From: Gracilibacillus suaedae
GTDB lineage: Bacteria > Bacillota > Bacilli > Bacillales > Amphibacillaceae
Reading direction: 5' to 3'
Length of the DNA: 64,000 nt
Assembly (NCBI RefSeq): GCF_017599345.1
Contig: NZ_JAGFVL010000021.1
Coordinates: 40,644 to 104,643, forward strand
In this document: positions 48,739 to 58,169 of the stretch, one piece after another
Numbering within the stretch: position 1 is the stretch's first letter
How the letters are laid out: each line of letters opens with the position of its first letter
The notes under the pieces: generated by a model
Database searches by the model: none
The model's input: the letters and a program-made list of their open reading frames with translations, nothing else
What the model was told of the DNA's origin: nothing
Translations under genes and position numbers: made by a program

Positions 48739-49491
48739 TTAATCTAGCTTATTTGTTGTTTGATTGTCTTTTTCAGCATCAAAAACATCTTGTAAACTAA
48801 TTAGGTCTTTAATAAAGTTCGATGCTTGCTGTTTGTTTAATTTAGTGCTGTGATCTACGTTATATCTCATCTGTAGCATTTCCTTAGCAACATCACTGCG
48901 TATCTTCATCTCTTTAGCAAGCTGATGAATCTTTTGTAGTTGACTTTTGGTGATCGGTGGCTTATCTGGTTTCTGTTGTTGTGGGAAATCTTCAATGTCT
49001 TGTGTGAAGATACCACTGGATCTTGTTGCAGATAACACAGCATCAATCAATGCACGCTTTTTCGCCATCTTCAAAACAGTGTTGACGATTGTATATGGAT
49101 CCTGCTGATGGAATGTTGCTTCCTTACAATTACAAGAGCCAAGGCCTTCTGCTTCGACGATGTTATTATCCTTGCGTGTGAGTGTTACTTTGACTTCATA
49201 AGCAAAGATACCAGCATCCCATTTCTCGATACGACTAATGATGTCTGCTTTTTTCGAGAAGCCAAAGACATCACATAATTTTTCAGCACCTGGTTTCAGT
49301 AAAGTTGGCTTGGAAAATCCGTCGACTAAACCATAATCGACACCTTTTATCATCACGTCGTCAACAAACTTTTGTAGTTCATCAATCCGTCGTTGTGACT
49401 CCGTTGACGATACGACGACGTTAGGTAGTGAAGATACTCCTTCCTGTCTGCTATTTGCAGATAAGCGAACGATATTGTTGTTCGTTGTCAT
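48739..49491 (-). CDS. Element-borne DNA-metabolism-like protein of unknown function
   Basis: 250 residues. The middle (KPGAEKLCDVFGFSKKADII, then VLKMAKKRALIDAVLSAT) is a pattern I know from phage, plasmid and ICE proteins sometimes labelled recombination-associated, but I cannot place it firmly. A cysteine pair (SCNC) follows. Disordered Pro/Gln linker at about 175, then a small helical C-terminal domain. ATG at 49491 with AGGAGGTG upstream. Last of three co-directional genes. Confidence 0.5.
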   Translation of the reverse strand: MTTNNNIVRLSANSRQEGVSSLPNVVVSSTESQRRIDELQKFVDDVMIKGVDYGLVDGFSKPTLLKPGAEKLCDVFGFSKKADIISRIEKWDAGIFAYEVKVTLTRKDNNIVEAEGLGSCNCKEATFHQQDPYTIVNTVLKMAKKRALIDAVLSATRSSGIFTQDIEDFPQQQKPDKPPITKSQLQKIHQLAKEMKIRSDVAKEMLQMRYNVDHSTKLNKQQASNFIKDLISLQDVFDAEKDNQTTNKLD

Positions 49492-49513
49492 GTTTTTCAC
49501 CTCCTTTCAAGTG

Positions 49514-49948
49514 TTAGCATTTTTGATGAATGAGATCGGCAAGTTTAGTTAATCCATTCGCCGTTTTATGCATCAATGTCTTGGTTGTCTTCAGACTAAA
49601 CTGATTTCCTTTTGTTATCGTCTTAGATGTTTTGTCAACGGAGCTTATCAGAAGTCGGCGTAAGAATTGGTTAGCTGCTTCTACATTATTTGTCATCTTT
49701 TCGATGATCTTGTCTGCATCAATTTCAGCTTCGTTGCATGACGAATCAGCATGGGCAAGGCTTTTAATTTCATTCATTGCATTTTCAAGATGCTGACGTT
49801 CTTCGATTAAATGCAGTAATTGAACATAATCATTGCGTTGCACTGCATCGTTGGTTCTAGAAACAACATCTTCATATTGTTGTTGCAGATAATGATAAAT
49901 GATCTGCATATCGTCCATTGTTAGATTGGTTGTTTGATCGCTGTTCAT
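49514..49948 (-). CDS. Small helical protein of unknown function
   Basis: 144 residues, predicted all helix with two coiled-coil stretches (about 15-65 and 75-140). No family recognised. GGAGG lies eight bases before the ATG. Middle gene of the operon 50186 to 48739; 22 bp separate it from the next gene. Confidence 0.6.
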   Translation of the reverse strand: MNSDQTTNLTMDDMQIIYHYLQQQYEDVVSRTNDAVQRNDYVQLLHLIEERQHLENAMNEIKSLAHADSSCNEAEIDADKIIEKMTNNVEAANQFLRRLLISSVDKTSKTITKGNQFSLKTTKTLMHKTANGLTKLADLIHQKC

Positions 49949-49979
49949 GTGAATTCCTCCTTGAATTTTGATAGATTGC

Positions 49980-50186
49980 TTACAAGTTTTTAAAGCGGTG
50001 ATAACCTTTCAATGTTAACTTCAGTAGGATGCCAGCATCTTCATGGTGAGTTGTCAAAATCAATCCTTCATCTTCCAACTGCAATAAGTTGATCCGTTCG
50101 ATATCGTGTTTCTTCAAATACCGAACTGGCACCCATTTATCAAGCTTTTTCGCTTTGACAAGAACTCTTGCTAAAGCTAAATCCAT
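49980..50186 (-). CDS. Small winged-helix-like protein
   Basis: 68 residues. The pattern of KKHDIERINLLQLEDEGLIL followed by a beta hairpin (LLKLTLKGYHRF) looks like a winged helix, but this is tentative. The ATG at 50186 has AGGAGG eight bases upstream; a GTG at 50195 lies on that RBS. First gene of the minus-strand operon. Confidence 0.55.
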   Translation of the reverse strand: MDLALARVLVKAKKLDKWVPVRYLKKHDIERINLLQLEDEGLILTTHHEDAGILLKLTLKGYHRFKNL

Positions 50187-50459
50187 CACTTTCACCTCCT
50201 TTCATAGTTGCGTTCCTCTCACCACGCTTGTCGTCTCTGTAAATAGAAAAAGACCATCATTAATCCGTGATGGATCAACAATGGTCTACTTGTATAAAGG
50301 GGTGGGGCATGAAACGGCAGGGTACCCCTTTTGTATATATAGGCTGTGGTGCCGACAGAAAATGTGTATAATTTTGTCGAATCTATTGTGATTCTCTAGC
50401 ACTATCTCTAAAATAAGAATAGAGTATGAAAAATGTAGAAAATTAGGAGTTGCTGCATA

Positions 50460-50705
50460 ATGAAAGTAAAATTATTTCAAAAGACACAAAGAGATTTGGC
50501 AGCGTCTATTAATGAGGTTATTGATAAATACTGGGAAGATGAGATCGATGAAGATCAGATGATTAAAACGATTCAACAGTTGTATGCTATAAACCAAGCG
50601 AAGATGGTAAAAGGTGATAAATATACGACGGTTATTCGACAGCAGTGTGGGAAACGAAGGTTAGATATTGTAAGCAAAGTATTAGAAAATGGACTAATAA
50701 AATAG
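50460..50705 (+). CDS. TIGR04540-like small protein
   Basis: 81 residues, with QRDLAASINEVIDKYWEDEI at the N-terminus and RQQCGKRRLDIVSKVL near the C-terminus, the landmarks I associate with TIGR04540 on Firmicute mobile elements. Function unknown. The gap before it (50196-50459) carries a hairpin (AGACCAT / ATGGTCT, 50251-50287) and a second AGGGGT / ACCCCT stem, otherwise nothing. Confidence 0.7.
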   Translation: MKVKLFQKTQRDLAASINEVIDKYWEDEIDEDQMIKTIQQLYAINQAKMVKGDKYTTVIRQQCGKRRLDIVSKVLENGLIK

Positions 50706-50765
50706 TTTGAATACTTAGCAATGGGGGGCAGGATTTGCAGAAAGTCTTGGTTAATAAAAAGATGG

Positions 50766-50927
50766 GGTCAATCGGTGAGACTATCAAATGAAAAAATAAG
50801 AGCAAATGCAAAATTATAGATTATGTCAGCATATTTCACTATACATACATTTAATTCATTAAAAAAAGAACTATCAAAGGTTGATCATATTAAATTCCTG
50901 TTTACTGAACCAATTGGGAGTTTTTGA
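50766..50927 (+). pseudogene. Fragment of a PLD-helicase-type gene
   Basis: A 53-codon remnant without start, interrupted by TAG at 50817-50819 and ended by TGA. It reads SVRLSNEKIRANAKL, stop, IMSAYFTIHTFNSLKKEL and on to KVDHIKFLFTEP. This matches the N-terminal phospholipase-D-like part of certain defence helicases (pattern SAYFTIYxxxxLKxEL then RFLFGEP). Only this piece is left. It suggests that an earlier defence gene was replaced by the SIR2-HerA pair. Confidence 0.6.
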
Positions 50928-51002
50928 TACATAATGGAAAATACGATCTTGCAATAAATAATTTAATGAAATTTTGGAAGGAAATAAGGAGGGAGTCGGC
51001 TG

Positions 51003-52127
51003 ATGTCTCAAGTTTCAAATGGCTTATATCATTTTCATGGTGATCAAAATGTTGTAGAAGGAATACCCCTAAAAGAACAAAGGAAAGAAATAGGTTTCTT
51101 TATTAGGAGACAATTATTAACTAATAACTTAAATTTTCTTATGGGATCTGGATGTTCTTTTTCGGCAATACCATCAATGGGAGATACATTTAAAGAGGTC
51201 AAGCCAAAATTGAATACAACTGCTATGGGCAGGTATATAGACGAAGATAATGATGATATAGAAGACTATTTAAATTGGTTGAATACGGCTTTGAAATTTC
51301 TAGAGGAAGCAAGTGAATCAAAGGAAAAAATTGAAGATTTTAAAATGAATTTTATGATGACTAAGGAAGCTCTTATTGATAGTATTAAAGTTGACTATGA
51401 AGCAAATATGCCAGTCATGGATTTATACAGAGACTTTTATAATGAAGTATTCTCTGCTAGGGGAAACAAAGATTATTCACCAGTAAATATATTTACCACC
51501 AACTATGACTTATTCAATGAAATGGCATTAGAAAAATCAAATATTAGATATAGCAATGGATTTAGAGGAACTATAAATAGAGTATTTGATCCTTCTGAAT
51601 TTCAATTTAGGTTGGTAGATGATTTAAATCGTTATAAGGACAAGTGGAGCATTGTTAGGAAATTTGTAAAATTATATAAAATTCACGGATCTATAGATTG
51701 GTATTATGATCTGAAATCTCAAAATGTAATGCAAAAATCTCTCACTGATAATGATACAGAAAATGTTTTAATATACCCCACGATCAATAAACATCTTGAG
51801 ACACAACAAACTCCCTATTCTGAATTGTTTAGGGAATTTACTACGAATCTTCAAAAATCAAATAGTACTTTAATAGTTCTAGGTTATGGTTTTCCAGATC
51901 AACATATCAACCAACTTATGTCACAGGCACTAAGCAATGAAGATTTTACTTTGATTATTTTTGGTGATCTTTCAGAGGAGAAAATAAAGTTTTTTTTCGA
52001 TAAACATAAAAATATAAAGAATATTCACCTTATTGGTGGTTGTTTTTCCGAGGACGTTCCTTTCAATGATGGACATCATTTTGATAACATAGTTAGGTAT
52101 ATGAGAGGTGATGATATCAATGACTAA
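51003..52127 (+). CDS. SIR2 family protein of a SIR2-HerA (Nezha-type) defence pair
   Basis: 374 residues. SIR2-like fold landmarks: MGSGCSFSAIPSMGD (residues 47-61, NAD-binding loop), FTTNYD (165-169), IHGSIDW with His228, and VLGYGFPDQHIN (292-303). In known SIR2-HerA systems this subunit depletes NAD(+) or acts as a nuclease in a large complex with HerA upon phage infection. The stop overlaps the next gene by eight bases. GGAGGGAG precedes the ATG. Confidence 0.88.
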   Translation: MSQVSNGLYHFHGDQNVVEGIPLKEQRKEIGFFIRRQLLTNNLNFLMGSGCSFSAIPSMGDTFKEVKPKLNTTAMGRYIDEDNDDIEDYLNWLNTALKFLEEASESKEKIEDFKMNFMMTKEALIDSIKVDYEANMPVMDLYRDFYNEVFSARGNKDYSPVNIFTTNYDLFNEMALEKSNIRYSNGFRGTINRVFDPSEFQFRLVDDLNRYKDKWSIVRKFVKLYKIHGSIDWYYDLKSQNVMQKSLTDNDTENVLIYPTINKHLETQQTPYSELFREFTTNLQKSNSTLIVLGYGFPDQHINQLMSQALSNEDFTLIIFGDLSEEKIKFFFDKHKNIKNIHLIGGCFSEDVPFNDGHHFDNIVRYMRGDDIND

Positions 52128-53985
52128 ACATGCATTCGGGATCATTACTAAGGTGTTTTTTAATAAAATTGTAATAGAAGTTCCAGACACCCAATTAATT
52201 CAGCATAATTATCTTGGAGATTTGTACACATTAAATGGATTAAATGACTTTATAACAATACATAAAAGTGGAACTAATAAGTATATTTATCAAATTATAG
52301 GATTATATGAACAAGAAAAGCCTCTAAATGAGGAAGAACAGTCAAAATTCAGGCAAAAAGCTTTTTTTGAAGCAGCACCAGTAGGGGAAATATCGCATGA
52401 TAGGTTTGAATATGGGTTGTCTACATTTCCTGTTATTGGTGATGAAGCGTTTTTAACAAATGTTAATGATATCAATACCATGCTACTTTTATCAAATAAT
52501 AGTATGTCGATAATGCTTGGAAAACTATCTACCCAAGATATAATTCCTAAGATTAGTGTAGATAGTATCTTGACTAATCATATGAGCATATTAGGAAACA
52601 CTGGTTCTGGTAAATCTACTACAGTCAGAAAATTTTTAAATGAGGTAACGAAATTTAAAGAGGATCCAATCATTGATATATCAAAAGCGAATTTTATTAT
52701 CTTCGATGTTCATAATGAATATTCAGAATTGACACCAGAATTAACAACATCAAAGAGACTTAATGATATGTCAATAAATCTAGAGGAATTAACGATTGAA
52801 GATTGGACGAATTTACTTCAACCTTCACATGCTGCACAAAAACCCATTTTACTTAATGCTTTAAAATTAGCTAATCATCTCGATTCAAATAATAATGATG
52901 TTTTGTGGATAAAAGCCTTTTGTGCGTTAGAATTGTTTAATAACCAGTCAACAGATGCCGTTCCTAAAAGAGCTAAAATAAAAGGCTTATTAGAGGGGAT
53001 AGATTCCGAAATAATTCATGAATGTCTAAATTATTATAATGCCCAGTTTGGGAGCTTTAATCCACCAGGTTTTGATGAAACATTTAGAGGTGAAATTAAA
53101 GCATATGTAAAAGATAAAACAGGTTACGAATATGAGGATGCTCACTCATATTTGATTAGTTGTTTAGAAGTCACCGAATGTAAAACTAAAACTATTAAAG
53201 ATCTAAAATTAGCGGTTGATTTAGTATTACTTTTGGAGGAGGCAAAAGGCAATAGTCAGATTAGAACTTTTTGTTCTACTTTAATGACACGAATAGACAA
53301 CTTAGATGCAACATATTCTGATAACCTTTTCTCTGAGGATTTTACCAGACAAGCAGAATTGGAAGACATGTTATCAACTAATCAGACTTTTACCGTATTC
53401 GATTGTTCTTTTATTGATGATGAAGTTCTATTATTTTTTACAAGTTATGTTTTAAGAAAAATTTTTAATAAGCAACTTGAAAATAAAAGAGAGACTGGAA
53501 GTATAAGTAAAAGCTATAATTTAATATTTGATGAGGCTCATAAATATATCTCAGAAAGATATGAAGAAAATATAATAGATTACTCTAAAATGTTTCGTAC
53601 GGTTGCAAAAGAGGGACGGAAATTTGGTGTTTTTTTAACCTTGTCTAGTCAAAGACCGGGAGAGCTTTCTAAAACAGTGTTATCACAATGTAATAACTTC
53701 ATTTTACATCGAATTCGAAATAATATAGATTTAGACCAAATGAGAAAAAGTATTCCATATTTGAATGATGGACAGTTAAATAGGTTGTCTTTCTTAAGGA
53801 CAGGTGTTGCGTTAATTGTCGGTGACTCTTTTGCTATTCCGATGGAAATTAAAATTGATGGAGAAGAATTTGGTGAACCATCCAAAACAGTATTACCGTC
53901 CGAATTATGGCGTAAAGACGAACAAAATGAAGCTTTAGATACTATAGAAGCCGAAGAATTGGTATCAGGTGATAAGTTGTTTTAG
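52120..53985 (+). CDS. herA: HerA-type ATPase of the SIR2-HerA pair
   Basis: 621 residues. N-terminal HAS-barrel-like region, Walker A GNTGSGKST (159-167), a long helical insertion, Walker B NLIFDEAH (about 465) and the HerA/FtsK signature SSQRPGELSKTVLSQCNNF. It forms hexamers that scaffold SIR2 dodecamers in related systems. ATG at 52120, overlapping the SIR2 gene, has GAGGTGATG behind it; GTG/ATG codons nine to twelve bases upstream are less well placed. Confidence 0.9.
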   Translation: MTKHAFGIITKVFFNKIVIEVPDTQLIQHNYLGDLYTLNGLNDFITIHKSGTNKYIYQIIGLYEQEKPLNEEEQSKFRQKAFFEAAPVGEISHDRFEYGLSTFPVIGDEAFLTNVNDINTMLLLSNNSMSIMLGKLSTQDIIPKISVDSILTNHMSILGNTGSGKSTTVRKFLNEVTKFKEDPIIDISKANFIIFDVHNEYSELTPELTTSKRLNDMSINLEELTIEDWTNLLQPSHAAQKPILLNALKLANHLDSNNNDVLWIKAFCALELFNNQSTDAVPKRAKIKGLLEGIDSEIIHECLNYYNAQFGSFNPPGFDETFRGEIKAYVKDKTGYEYEDAHSYLISCLEVTECKTKTIKDLKLAVDLVLLLEEAKGNSQIRTFCSTLMTRIDNLDATYSDNLFSEDFTRQAELEDMLSTNQTFTVFDCSFIDDEVLLFFTSYVLRKIFNKQLENKRETGSISKSYNLIFDEAHKYISERYEENIIDYSKMFRTVAKEGRKFGVFLTLSSQRPGELSKTVLSQCNNFILHRIRNNIDLDQMRKSIPYLNDGQLNRLSFLRTGVALIVGDSFAIPMEIKIDGEEFGEPSKTVLPSELWRKDEQNEALDTIEAEELVSGDKLF

Positions 53986-54230
53986 GTAGTATATTTACTC
54001 TTAATTTTGAGACCTTGAGATACAGGATTACTCTCTTCCAATTGTAACTGGATAGGTTCACTTTGTACAAGCCAACTCGGAGAAATGCGTATGAGTTAGG
54101 AAAGTATTATATGATATGGTGGAAATCAACATAACTAATAATATCTCTAACCAAAGATACTTATCCAAAAATTCAACGATATTAAACGTACTAATTGTAA
54201 ATCTAAATAAATTTATACTGGAGGCGTACT

Positions 54231-55859
54231 ATGTATCAACCGGAGCCACAATCAATAACATTCTCAACACTAATCCATGATATTGACAAAGGTATCATTA
54301 AAATCCCACAGTTTCAACGTGATTTTGTATGGTCAAAGGAGCAGTCCGCAAAGCTTTTAGATAGTATCATTAAAGGATATCCTATTGGAACTTTTATATT
54401 ATGGGAGACAGATGAGAGGCTGCGTTCGATTAGAAATATTGGTGGGGCACTATTGCCAGAAACACCAGATGGTGCTAAAGTTCAATATGTTCTAGATGGT
54501 CAGCAGAGAATGACTAGTCTATTTGCAAGTTTAAAAGGACTTACTGTTACACGTGATAATAAAAAATGTGACGATTTTGAAGAGATGTACGTAGATCTAG
54601 TAGCAGATGAAGATGATTCTATTATTATTACAGACATAGCTGGTCGGGTTCAGCATGAAATAATTAAATTAAAGGACTTATTGTTTGGTGGGATTTCAGT
54701 ACTGGCAGATTATCCGAAAAGCAGTTATTCTTTGTTGGAAGATTATCAAAAGCGATTAAATACTTATCGTTTTTCTACCATTCTATTACGTGATGCATCG
54801 ATTGATGTAGCAACTGAAGTCTTTACGAGGTTAAATGTAGGTGGTAAGGATCTTTCAGTTTTTGAAATTATGGTGGCGAAAACTTTTGATGCTAAAAGTA
54901 ATTTTGATTTATCTGAAAGGTACGATGATGTAAAGGATAAGTTAGAGGATGTAGGGTATGATACGATTCCTGCAATTGTGTTTCTACAAACCATTGCTTT
55001 ATTGCAAAAAGGTGAGTGCGCAAAAAAACATATCTTAAAGTTGGATCGACAAAAATTTATTGATTTGTGGAGTGAAGTGGTTGACGCTATTGAGCGAACA
55101 GTTGACTATTTTCGGAATTATTATCGTATCCCTGTTTCTAGGATTCTTCCATACAACTCGTTAGTTGTACCTTTTGCTTATTTTTTCTATCATCATCCCG
55201 ATAAGCCAGAAAGTGAAATGAAGAATCGTTTGGAAAGTTTTTTCTGGCGAACAGCTTTATCAGAGCGATATTCATCTGCGGTTGAGACTAAACTGGCACA
55301 GGATAAGCGCCGTATAGATAGAATCTTAAGTGATGAGCAACCGAAGTATGACTATCATGTAGATGTGACACCTGACTCTATTATTGAAAATGGCTGGTTT
55401 AGTGCAAATCGAAGTTATATCAAGTCGATCCTATGCCTTTATGCTTATCATGAGCCTAAATCATTCAATGATCATTCCATTGTAAGAATTAATAATAGCT
55501 GGTTAAAGCAGGCAAATAGTAAAAATTATCATCACTTTTTCCCTCGTGCATTTCTAAAGAAGAGAGGCGAAGATGAGTTTTACATTAATCATATTCTTAA
55601 CATCACGATTGTCGATGATTTTTTAAACAAGCGTAAAATTAAGGCGAAGGCTCCATCCGTTTATATGAAGTCATTTAAAGAGCAAAATAATTGTTTAGAA
55701 GACACTATGCGAACTCATTTAATTAATGATGTTGAATTGTTTGGTATCTGGGATGATAATTATGATATCTTCTTTGAAAAGAGAGCGGAAATTATTAGTA
55801 AGGAATTGGAAAAAGGTTGTTGGTATAATAATAAGGTTTTTCACGCTCTTACTTATTAA
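54231..55859 (+). CDS. DUF262 (GmrSD-like) restriction protein
   Basis: 542 residues. DUF262 at the N-terminus with IPQFQRDFVW (25-34) and YVLDGQQRMTSL (DGQQR 89-93), the ParB-like nucleotide-binding core. The C-terminal part has HHFFPRAFLKKRGEDE and following NITIVDDFLN, an HNH-like DUF1524-type element. Such proteins act as NTP-dependent nucleases against modified phage DNA or as partners in phosphorothioate systems. It stands alone, 245 bp after herA. GGAGG before the ATG. Confidence 0.85.
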   Translation: MYQPEPQSITFSTLIHDIDKGIIKIPQFQRDFVWSKEQSAKLLDSIIKGYPIGTFILWETDERLRSIRNIGGALLPETPDGAKVQYVLDGQQRMTSLFASLKGLTVTRDNKKCDDFEEMYVDLVADEDDSIIITDIAGRVQHEIIKLKDLLFGGISVLADYPKSSYSLLEDYQKRLNTYRFSTILLRDASIDVATEVFTRLNVGGKDLSVFEIMVAKTFDAKSNFDLSERYDDVKDKLEDVGYDTIPAIVFLQTIALLQKGECAKKHILKLDRQKFIDLWSEVVDAIERTVDYFRNYYRIPVSRILPYNSLVVPFAYFFYHHPDKPESEMKNRLESFFWRTALSERYSSAVETKLAQDKRRIDRILSDEQPKYDYHVDVTPDSIIENGWFSANRSYIKSILCLYAYHEPKSFNDHSIVRINNSWLKQANSKNYHHFFPRAFLKKRGEDEFYINHILNITIVDDFLNKRKIKAKAPSVYMKSFKEQNNCLEDTMRTHLINDVELFGIWDDNYDIFFEKRAEIISKELEKGCWYNNKVFHALTY

Positions 55860-56148
55860 GGTATTTCTAATGCATATGTCACCGATTATTATGATATACA
55901 AAAAGCACACTTGACTTAAATTTTCTATCTTAACCAATTAAAGTATTATCTATAGGTACTGGGAGTAGTTTAGACTATTATGGGCTTGTATTTGCAATGT
56001 TGGAGTTATAGGGGAGTATAAAAGTTAAACTGTTTTATACAGGTATTGTTACAGTTAACTGGCACTATAGAAAAGATTTGGGGAATTCTAATTATCGTTT
56101 CATTAAAGCAGATATAGCAAATATATTTAGTTAAAAAGGAGGATAAAG

Positions 56149-58167
56149 GTGGCTAAAGAAAAGGTTGAACCTAGAGTGATAGATAGAATACATAAGATCA
56201 TTGAAGAATTCGGAGATAAGTACCTTGCTAATGGGGGATTAAAACGCACTGCTTTAGTAAATGATTTACGAAACTATGATGAAGCACTTATAACTGCTTT
56301 GGTAACTGATGATTACATAAATAAATATTATTTTAAAAAGATTTCAGGTAAGGATATTTTCCTAATAGACCAGTTTGAAGAAATGCTTCAATTTCGTGAC
56401 TATTGGGAAGGTAGCTATACCAAGTATGAAAATCAAATTGGTTTAACTGCTGCAGGAAAGTATTTATTTGAACAACAAGATGTTGTATTAGATTTTCCAT
56501 TCAAGGATGGTGTACTTAATGCAGCAATGAGTAAGGAAGATAAAGGGTACGATGAATCGCTTTTCAATGAAGTAATTGAAAGAGATGAAATCGACGTAAT
56601 GTTAGATGAGAAAGTATTAATAAATTCTACAAAATATGATGAACAAGGTGAGCAAGCAATTTCTGATTTTAATGATGAAAACTTAGTGATTAAGGGTAAT
56701 AATTTACTAGCATTACATTCTTTGAAAGAAAAATATCGAGGTAGAGTAAAGCTCATATACATTGACCCACCATATTATTTTGAATCAAATAAGAAAGAAG
56801 ATACCTTTAAATACAATAGTAATTTTAAACTCTCAACATGGTTAGTATTTATAAAAAATCGCTTAGAAGTTGCAAAAGAATTATTGAGTGAAGATGGCGC
56901 AATTTTTGCACAAATTAGTGATGATGGCGTCGCTGAGTTGCATCGGTTAATGAAAGATATTTTTAATGAACCAGGACAGAATAACTTTATAAATAAGATA
57001 ACAGTAAAAACAAAGTCTCCTTCTGGATTTGCTAGTGTAAATGCAGGGGTATTTGAAACTGCGGAATACATTATTGGATTTGCAAAAGATAAGGCAAAAT
57101 GGAAATACAATCCTCAATATGTTGAGGCGCCTTATGATACCAATTATAAATTCTATATAAAAAATAAAGACGATGATATTTCTAAATGGGAAATTGTAAG
57201 TCTTTCCGATCATCTTCCAGAAATGTATGGATACGAAAGTAAAAGGGCTTTTGTAAAAGAATTAGGGAAAGAAGTTTTTGAGAAAAAAATGGGCGATTTT
57301 GCTTTAGAAAATGCGGATTCGGTCTTTAGGTATACTGCTATTGGTAATGACGCTGGTCAAGAAGTTGTTAGAACTCGAGATATTTCAAAAATAAATAAGG
57401 ATCAAATTTATAAAGTCAATAGAGAAAATCACTATGATGTATTAATTCGAAATGGTCAAGAAATTGCCTTCTATTCTAAAAAGGTAAGAGAAATTGATGG
57501 AGAAAGAGTTCCCAGCATTCAAGTTAGTAACATTTGGATGGATACTCCTTATGAAGGCATTGCCAAAGAAGGTGGAGTGACTCTTAAAGGTGGTAAGAAA
57601 CCTGAAAAACTCATTAGAAGAATTATCGAAATGTCTACAAACAAAGGTGATATAGTGTTGGATTTCTTTGGAGGATCTGGTACAACAGCTGCTGTGGCAC
57701 ATAAACTAGAACGTAAGTATATAACAATTGAACAACTTGACTATGGCGAAAATAGTCCTTGGAATAGATTGAAAAGGGTGATTAGTGGTGAAGATCAATC
57801 AGGTATTTCAAAATTAATTAAATGGAAGGGCGGAGGAAGTTTTGTCTATACTGAGTTATTCCCTAAGAACTTAGGTTATTTAATAGACATCATTAATGCT
57901 GATTCAGTTAAAGGTTTGAGGTCAGTTTATGATCGTATGCTAAGTGGGATGGATACAATGGAGAAAGCTGATATTGATTTCCGTGCTGACCTGAACAAAA
58001 TTGATTGGTCTCGAGGTATTGAGGATAATCGTCAATTACTTATTAAAATAATTGAAAAGAACCAATTGTACTTTAATTTAAGTGAAATTGACGACCCTAA
58101 TGTAAAGGATTTAATTAGTGAGTCGGACTATAAATTTAATAAGAGCTTTTATGGGGAGGATGCGTAA
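56149..58167 (+). CDS. Type III restriction-modification methyltransferase Mod
   Basis: 672 residues. Beta-class N6-adenine methyltransferase: DPPYY (206-210, catalytic) comes before the SAM motif DFFGGSGTTAAVA (about 504-516). The target-recognition region lies between them. An extra N-terminal region of about 150 residues with winged-helix character is present. GTG start six bases after AAAGGAGG. The res gene follows after two bases. The 289-bp gap upstream (55860-56148) has no gene. Confidence 0.92.
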   Translation: MAKEKVEPRVIDRIHKIIEEFGDKYLANGGLKRTALVNDLRNYDEALITALVTDDYINKYYFKKISGKDIFLIDQFEEMLQFRDYWEGSYTKYENQIGLTAAGKYLFEQQDVVLDFPFKDGVLNAAMSKEDKGYDESLFNEVIERDEIDVMLDEKVLINSTKYDEQGEQAISDFNDENLVIKGNNLLALHSLKEKYRGRVKLIYIDPPYYFESNKKEDTFKYNSNFKLSTWLVFIKNRLEVAKELLSEDGAIFAQISDDGVAELHRLMKDIFNEPGQNNFINKITVKTKSPSGFASVNAGVFETAEYIIGFAKDKAKWKYNPQYVEAPYDTNYKFYIKNKDDDISKWEIVSLSDHLPEMYGYESKRAFVKELGKEVFEKKMGDFALENADSVFRYTAIGNDAGQEVVRTRDISKINKDQIYKVNRENHYDVLIRNGQEIAFYSKKVREIDGERVPSIQVSNIWMDTPYEGIAKEGGVTLKGGKKPEKLIRRIIEMSTNKGDIVLDFFGGSGTTAAVAHKLERKYITIEQLDYGENSPWNRLKRVISGEDQSGISKLIKWKGGGSFVYTELFPKNLGYLIDIINADSVKGLRSVYDRMLSGMDTMEKADIDFRADLNKIDWSRGIEDNRQLLIKIIEKNQLYFNLSEIDDPNVKDLISESDYKFNKSFYGEDA

Positions 58168-58169
58168 TT

